NCBI GenBank assembly: GCA_903821255.1
Contig: CAIJKT010000802.1
Coordinates: 1 to 10,398, forward strand
DNA from: an uncultured Lentisphaeria bacterium
GTDB taxonomy: Bacteria > Verrucomicrobiota > Lentisphaeria > Victivallales > Victivallaceae
Direction: 5' to 3'
Length of the DNA stretch: 10,398 nt
Shown here: piece by piece, positions 6,326-10,398 of the stretch
Layout of the letters: each line of letters starts with the position of its first letter
How positions within the stretch are numbered: the first letter of the stretch is position 1
Position numbers and translations under genes: made by a program
The notes under the pieces: generated by a model
Database searches by the model: none
Told to the model about the DNA's origin: nothing
Seen by the model: the letters and a program-made list of their open reading frames with translations, nothing else

Positions 6326-9300
6326 ATGAACTTAAAAATTTTACAATTGGATGGCATGGAACTGGTTGATCCTGGCGCGGATTACTCCGGGGATCAGGTC
6401 ATTTATCTGGACTTCAAGGGCGCAAATGACGTCGCCTACAACAATGAAGCATTAAACATCCATGTCAACGGCATCAATGTCGCAGATTCCGGTCTGGACC
6501 AGACCAGCATCAATAAAGTCATCACGGAATTGAACACCACTTACGCCGGCAGCGGCGTTTCCTTTACCGTTGACATTCCGACCGGAAAAGAATATTCCAC
6601 AGTCTATGTTGGTGCGGCCGGTTCCGCGCTCGCCCGGTACGGCAGCGTTCTTGGCCTGTCCGAAACCATTGACGCCGGAAACAAGATCAAAAATGATACA
6701 GCGTTCGTCTTCTCCGATAAAATAGCGTCCGCCAGCCGGCTCGCCGCCGTCATCGCGCACGAAACCGGGCATTTATTAGGCTATAAGCATGAAAATACTC
6801 CGGCCCAAGCGGCTGCGGCACTGGCGGATTTCAGCGAAACTGATACTGCCGTAAGGAATGTTGTTTTTGTAACACATGGCTATGAATTATCAAAAAGTTT
6901 TCCGTCGTGGGTTGATGACATGGGCACAGCCATTCAATCGCGAATGGAAAAAGATACCGGAGTTGCCGATGTCGGGCTCTATACGCTGAAAGCGAAAGTT
7001 GACAACGGGAAAATAACCTTTACCGGACCGTCGATAACGGCGGAGGATATGGTTATAGAAGTTGACTGGAGCAGTCTTTCGGGCGGACTTTTTGTGCCAG
7101 TTACCAACAGCGGGGATTATTCCACCAGCGATGTGGCAAAAGCATTAAGCACATATTTATATGTAAATTGTCCGTCCCTGTTAAGCAATGCTGTAAATAT
7201 CAGCTTAATCGGGCATAGCCGGGGGGGGAGTCTGATTGCCGCTCTGGCTGATGACTTTTACAAAGACTACAAAGTAACCACTGACAGCGCTACTTTTCTG
7301 GATCCGCATCCGCTTTCAGACGATTACGGGTTCAGCAGCAGCGGCGGCGGCGTAATGTCTGTTTCAAATATTACGACATCCTACAATTACTACCGTAACG
7401 ATGGCTCAGGAGATGCTGAAGCCTGGAATCCGCCGGGCGGCTGGACGATTTCAGCATCCGGCGGAACGGTTGAAAATGTAGAATTAAATAATAGTTTTTT
7501 CGACGGCGGCAGCAAAGGCGGATATGGGTACTGGTCTGCTTCGGACCAGCATTCTGATGTTCATTTATGGTATCAGGGAACTGTTGATACGCAAGGGGCC
7601 TTCGCAGATGAAGACGCGTCTGTTTCACTTGACCAGGCGAATAGCTGGTACAGTACATCCGCCTTTGACACAAACTTAAACAGTCTTGGATTAAGCTATG
7701 ACCGCAATGACTTAGGTTATAATCTTCTTGTTAATCCGGAAATTTCCGTCTGGGGAAAAGCTGTTGTAATTGCCGACGGCGACACTTCGCCGGCAATAAT
7801 TGACGGCACCAGTTTTGGCCACATTGCCACCAGCGACGGAACGGTGACACAGGAGTTCACGATTAAAGATATCGGCGCCGTGGCGCTCAATCTGACCGGC
7901 ACTCCAATAATTTCTCTCAGCAACACTGACGATTTCAAAATCAGTCAGGAGCCTGATGCAACGGTCAATGCAGGCGGGAATACTACTTTCAGCATCACGT
8001 TCGATCCTGCCAGTGACGGACTGAAAACCGCAACCGTCACTATTTCCAGCAACGATGCTGACGAAGGAACATATGACTTTAAAATTCAAGGATCAGGCAT
8101 GAAGCCTGACGCCGGGAACACAATGGCGACGGCGAACGACATTGCCGACCCGGATAACTGGGTGGGAGTCGGAGACGCATGTGATTTCTACAAGCTGACT
8201 ATGACTAATGCCGGAACTCTGACACTGGGCCTGACCGAATTAAGCGGCAATGCGAATCTGGCGTTGCTGAATTCAGCAGGTGGCGTGTTAAAAACTTCCG
8301 CAAATTCCGGAATTACCAGCGAAGCAATTGATAAATTGGCATTACAGGCTGGAACTTATTACGTTAAAATAACTCCGGGAAGCAACGTTAGCGATGCTTA
8401 TTATACGCTTAGCCACGACGAGAAGTCTTTTCCGACGGACAACGCCGCGAACGATTACAAAGCGGCAGTAGACATTGATCCCCCGCTCGACAACTGGGTG
8501 GGGTTCGCCGATGCCGCCGACGTCTACAAGCTGATTATGACTGATCCCGGGAAAATGACATTGTGGCTGACCGGTTTAAGCGGTAACGCAGATTTGTCGT
8601 TGTTGAATGCCAAAGGCGCGGTGTTAAAGAGTTCCGCCGGCAAAGGAAGCGCCAGTGAAGCGATTAATGACGTGTCCTTGCTCGCCGGCATCTATTATAT
8701 AAAAGTGGCGGCCGCAGACGGTGGCGCAGGAACCGTCAATAACACTTATTACACATTAAACAATGCCGTCGATTATTTCCCGGTAGATACCGCAGCAAAA
8801 GATTACAATAGTGCAACTGACATTGGCGCAGGCGTGGACAACTGGGTGGGATTCGGCGATGCCGCCGATTTCTACAAGGTTGTAATTACAGATTTCGCAG
8901 TCTTGACGCTGGGCTTGAGCGGCTTGAACGGCAATGCGGATATGACACTGCTGGATGCCAAAGGCAAAGCGTTGAAGAGTTCCGCAAACACCGGAATCAA
9001 CCCCGAAACGATTAGCGCCGGATTGGCACAAGGTACTTATTACGTTAAAATCACTCCGGGTGCCGGCGTAAACGATGCCGCGTATACACTGACTTACGAC
9101 GAGAAGCTCTGTCCGGCAGACAAGGCAGGCAATACCTTGCTTGCGGCAACTGATATTGGCGCAGGCGCGGACAACTGGGTCGGGTTCGGCGACGCCGCCG
9201 ACTTCTACAAGGTTGTCATGACAGACACCGGAATCCTGACGCTGGGCTTGAACGGCTTGAACGGCAATGCGGATATGACACTGCTGGATGCCAAAGGCAA

Positions 9301-9808
9301 AGCGTTGAAGAGTTCTGCAAACACCGGAATCAATCCCGAAACGATTAGCGCCGGATTGACACAAGGTACTTATTACGTCAAAGTAACGCCGGGGACCGGC
9401 GTGAGCGATGCAAATTACACCATGACTGATCAAATCAGTTATTTTGCTGGCGATACCCAAGATAATGCGGGGAATAATATTGCCGCGGCAAAACCCATCG
9501 ATGAATCACTCCAGACCGGCTGGGTAGGTTTGGGCGACAGTGATGATTACTACAGATTTGATTTAGCGGCTCCGGCCCGGGGAATCTTGCGCTTGTATGA
9601 TATGACTGGCGGCAATGCAGATTTGTCTCTGTACGATGCAAATGGCAAATTGCTGCAGAAATCAACTAATGCAGCAGTGCTTGAAGATATTATTGCAGGC
9701 AGTCTTGCTGCTGGAACCTATTACGCCAGAGTCACTGCCGTAACCGGCAATATTGATTACAAGCTGGACTTCAGCAAAAAGAATATTACCGGGATGCTCG
9801 CGAGCTGA
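6326..9808 (+). CDS. Multidomain protein: metzincin-type zinc site, alpha/beta hydrolase, choice-of-anchor-D-like domain, five PPC repeats
   Basis: One uninterrupted 1160-residue frame. Residues about 20-157 resemble a metzincin protease: a strand (QVIYLDF, 24-30), then HETGHLLGYKH (145-155), the HExxHxxGxxH zinc site with Glu146 as base. No Met-turn is evident before the next domain. Residues about 178-470 look like an alpha/beta hydrolase: VFVTHGYE (180-187, oxyanion loop), GHSRGG (296-301, nucleophile Ser298), FLDPHP (324-329, candidate acid Asp326) and DQHSDVHLWY (407-416, candidate base His409 or His413). About 475-591 is a beta-sandwich like choice-of-anchor D/ASH domains. Five PPC-like repeats of about 111-116 residues follow, each with an (D)NWVG or GWVG motif, a D(F/Y)YK-type strand, GNADL and GTYYVK. 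No signal peptide, membrane segment or sorting signal is visible. The ribosome binding site is poor and an in-frame stop at 6311-6313 limits upstream extension. It probably acts on extracellular polymers; the substrate is unknown. Confidence 0.83.
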   Translation: MNLKILQLDGMELVDPGADYSGDQVIYLDFKGANDVAYNNEALNIHVNGINVADSGLDQTSINKVITELNTTYAGSGVSFTVDIPTGKEYSTVYVGAAGSALARYGSVLGLSETIDAGNKIKNDTAFVFSDKIASASRLAAVIAHETGHLLGYKHENTPAQAAAALADFSETDTAVRNVVFVTHGYELSKSFPSWVDDMGTAIQSRMEKDTGVADVGLYTLKAKVDNGKITFTGPSITAEDMVIEVDWSSLSGGLFVPVTNSGDYSTSDVAKALSTYLYVNCPSLLSNAVNISLIGHSRGGSLIAALADDFYKDYKVTTDSATFLDPHPLSDDYGFSSSGGGVMSVSNITTSYNYYRNDGSGDAEAWNPPGGWTISASGGTVENVELNNSFFDGGSKGGYGYWSASDQHSDVHLWYQGTVDTQGAFADEDASVSLDQANSWYSTSAFDTNLNSLGLSYDRNDLGYNLLVNPEISVWGKAVVIADGDTSPAIIDGTSFGHIATSDGTVTQEFTIKDIGAVALNLTGTPIISLSNTDDFKISQEPDATVNAGGNTTFSITFDPASDGLKTATVTISSNDADEGTYDFKIQGSGMKPDAGNTMATANDIADPDNWVGVGDACDFYKLTMTNAGTLTLGLTELSGNANLALLNSAGGVLKTSANSGITSEAIDKLALQAGTYYVKITPGSNVSDAYYTLSHDEKSFPTDNAANDYKAAVDIDPPLDNWVGFADAADVYKLIMTDPGKMTLWLTGLSGNADLSLLNAKGAVLKSSAGKGSASEAINDVSLLAGIYYIKVAAADGGAGTVNNTYYTLNNAVDYFPVDTAAKDYNSATDIGAGVDNWVGFGDAADFYKVVITDFAVLTLGLSGLNGNADMTLLDAKGKALKSSANTGINPETISAGLAQGTYYVKITPGAGVNDAAYTLTYDEKLCPADKAGNTLLAATDIGAGADNWVGFGDAADFYKVVMTDTGILTLGLNGLNGNADMTLLDAKGKALKSSANTGINPETISAGLTQGTYYVKVTPGTGVSDANYTMTDQISYFAGDTQDNAGNNIAAAKPIDESLQTGWVGLGDSDDYYRFDLAAPARGILRLYDMTGGNADLSLYDANGKLLQKSTNAAVLEDIIAGSLAAGTYYARVTAVTGNIDYKLDFSKKNITGMLAS
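7221..7228 (+). repeat. Run of eight G inside the hydrolase active-site motif
   Basis: The codons CGG-GGG-GGG for Arg299-Gly300-Gly301 form an uninterrupted G8 tract directly after the catalytic Ser298 codon (7217-7219). Homopolymers of this length are prone to slippage. Gain or loss of one G would break the frame just past the nucleophile. Confidence 0.9.
8105..9766 (+). repeat. Five tandem PPC-like domain repeats
   Basis: Repeats begin at about residues 594, 704, 823, 933 and 1043 of the large protein. The first four carry DNWVG at residues 610, 722, 838 and 949, and the fifth carries TGWVG near 1064, so the period is 111-116 residues. Each unit has the order WVG, D(F/V/Y)YK or YYR strand, L.GN(A)(N/D)L, K-S-S/T-S turn and (G)(T/I)YY(V/I/A)(K/R). 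Such bacterial pre-peptidase C-terminal domains are usually adhesive or substrate-binding modules on secreted enzymes. Confidence 0.8.
8814..9413 (+). repeat. Nearly identical DNA copies of PPC repeats 3 and 4
   Basis: Repeat 3 (8814-9080) and repeat 4 (9147-9413) align without gaps at an offset of 333 bp, or 111 codons. Within 8911-9045 against 9244-9378 I count 4 differences in 135 bases, including a perfectly identical 63-base run (8920-8982). The other repeats match only at protein level, so this pair is a recent duplication or has been homogenised by recombination. Confidence 0.9.
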
Positions 9809-9815
9809 TATCCGC

Positions 9816-9864
9816 AATACAGGGTATCAGAGCGATGCTTCAGCCTTAGCTGCTGTATTTTTTT
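9816..9864 (+). terminator. Rho-independent terminator after the large hydrolase gene
   Basis: An outer stem AATACAG (9816-9822) / CTGTATT (9853-9859) encloses an inner hairpin CAGC-CTTA-GCTG (9841-9852). The outer stem runs directly into seven T (9858-9864), beginning 7 nt after the stop codon. This separates the hydrolase gene from the NRPS gene. Confidence 0.65.
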
Positions 9865-9999
9865 AGTCTAATTTTCTCCATAAACCATTTTTCCCTTTTG
9901 TAAAAATGCATTTAAGATTTAAATTTAAGATTGATATTTTCTTAAGTATCTTTGGTTTCATAATCTTTTCAGTGCGATTTGCGTGTATGAAATATTTAA

Positions 10000-10041
10000 G
10001 TTCCGTGCTTGTGCGAACCCGGTAACAGTTGCCCGCGGAAC
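10000..10041 (+). promoter_or_regulatory. Folded 5' leader of the NRPS gene
   Basis: GTTCCGTG (10000-10007) pairs with CGCGGAAC (10034-10041) over eight positions with one G-U pair. Inside the loop GGTAA-CAG-TTGCC (10021-10033) forms a second hairpin that abuts the closing strand. The structure ends 2 nt before the AAGGA ribosome binding site (10044-10048), so it could affect translation. It matches no riboswitch class I recognise. Confidence 0.4.
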
Positions 10042-10054
10042 CTAAGGAATAATG

Positions 10055-10398
10055 ATGGATAGTGAACCGTTTTTTCTTGAAGTAAATGATGCGTTTCCAG
10101 TCAACAGGCTGGTGCATCAGCTTATTTCTGATCAGGCCAGACAATATCCCGACCGCATCGCACTGGTTGAAGGCGACAAAGAACTCACTTATGGCGAACT
10201 TGACGGGATTACCGACTCCATTGCAGCCGGGATGATTGCCGGCGGCATCAAGTCTGATGAAGTTGCAGGCGTCTATATTGACCGCTCGATCAACTATATA
10301 ATCGCACTTCTGGCAGCAGTCAAAAGCGGCGGATGCTATGTACCGATAGATCCGAATATTCCGGCGGAACGACTGAGCTTCATTATCAATGACACCGG
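10055..10398 (+). CDS. Nonribosomal peptide synthetase, N-terminal adenylation domain (partial)
   Basis: The first 114 codons of a gene that leaves the window. The product begins almost directly with an adenylation domain: the lead-in LVHQLISDQARQYPDRIALV (residues 19-38) is the usual approach to an NRPS A domain, LTYGEL (44-49) is core motif A1 and LLAAVKSGGCYVPIDP (85-100) is core motif A2. The protein should activate an amino or hydroxy acid as an acyl-AMP. The selectivity residues and any thiolation or condensation domains lie outside the window. Starting with an A domain suggests a loading module or a stand-alone adenylating enzyme. AAGGA (10044-10048) lies 6 nt before this ATG and 3 nt before an in-frame ATG at 10052, so the former is preferred. 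A terminator and a structured leader precede it, which implies its own promoter. Confidence 0.9.
   Translation, partial: MDSEPFFLEVNDAFPVNRLVHQLISDQARQYPDRIALVEGDKELTYGELDGITDSIAAGMIAGGIKSDEVAGVYIDRSINYIIALLAAVKSGGCYVPIDPNIPAERLSFIINDT

Noticed and set aside
6124..6357. 77-codon minus-strand frame in the gap before the large gene, with several cysteines and aromatics
   Set aside because: It overlaps the start of the large gene, has no recognisable homology and no good ribosome binding site. A gene remnant cannot be excluded but is unsupported.
8756..9460. 234-codon minus-strand frame with internal repeats
   Set aside because: The repetition only mirrors the PPC repeats of the plus-strand gene.
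8105..9766. RTX-type calcium-binding nonapeptide repeats
   Set aside because: The units are about 111-116 residues with PPC-like motifs; no GGxGxD nonapeptide runs are present.
9863..10144. 93-codon minus-strand frame
   Set aside because: It runs antisense into the adenylation domain and through AT-rich leader DNA; the translation has low-complexity Lys/Asn/Ile character.

Overview
The window looks like bacterial chromosome, most plausibly from the PVC superphylum and perhaps Lentisphaerota. That is an inference from gene content: a xylose-isomerase-like TIM barrel, a second sugar isomerase/epimerase and a Gfo/Idh/MocA oxidoreductase beside an AraC regulator, plus a long modular protein with repeated pre-peptidase C-terminal (PPC) domains. 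No rRNA, tRNA, CRISPR array or complete insertion sequence is visible, so the placement is tentative.

Left part (1-2285) is a sugar-catabolic block on the minus strand. Reading leftwards, a class I xylose isomerase-type gene is followed after a short gap by a sugar phosphate isomerase/epimerase. A strong bipartite intrinsic terminator comes next, then the start of a Gfo/Idh/MocA oxidoreductase with its own promoter-like and operator-like sequence. The isomerase gene is divergent from an AraC-family regulator (2286-3188), which is the obvious candidate for controlling it. A small YkgJ/YeiW-like cysteine-cluster protein follows the regulator, with its ribosome binding site overlapping the regulator's stop codon.

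Middle part (3579-5891) is a two-gene envelope operon. A secreted LolA-like protein with a lysine-then-aspartate tail is followed 3 nt later by an S41 PDZ serine protease that keeps its Ser-Lys pair.

Right part (5892-10398) begins with a 434-bp gap that has inverted repeats and no convincing gene. Next is a single 1160-residue open frame (6326-9808) joining a metzincin-type zinc site, an alpha/beta-hydrolase core with a GHSRG nucleophile elbow, a choice-of-anchor-D-like domain and five PPC-like repeats, two of which are nearly identical in DNA. It has no recognisable signal peptide and carries a run of eight G immediately after the catalytic serine codon. A terminator follows, then a structured leader and the first 114 codons of a nonribosomal peptide synthetase adenylation domain that runs off the window. 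The composite hydrolase and its position just before the NRPS gene are the least ordinary parts of the window.
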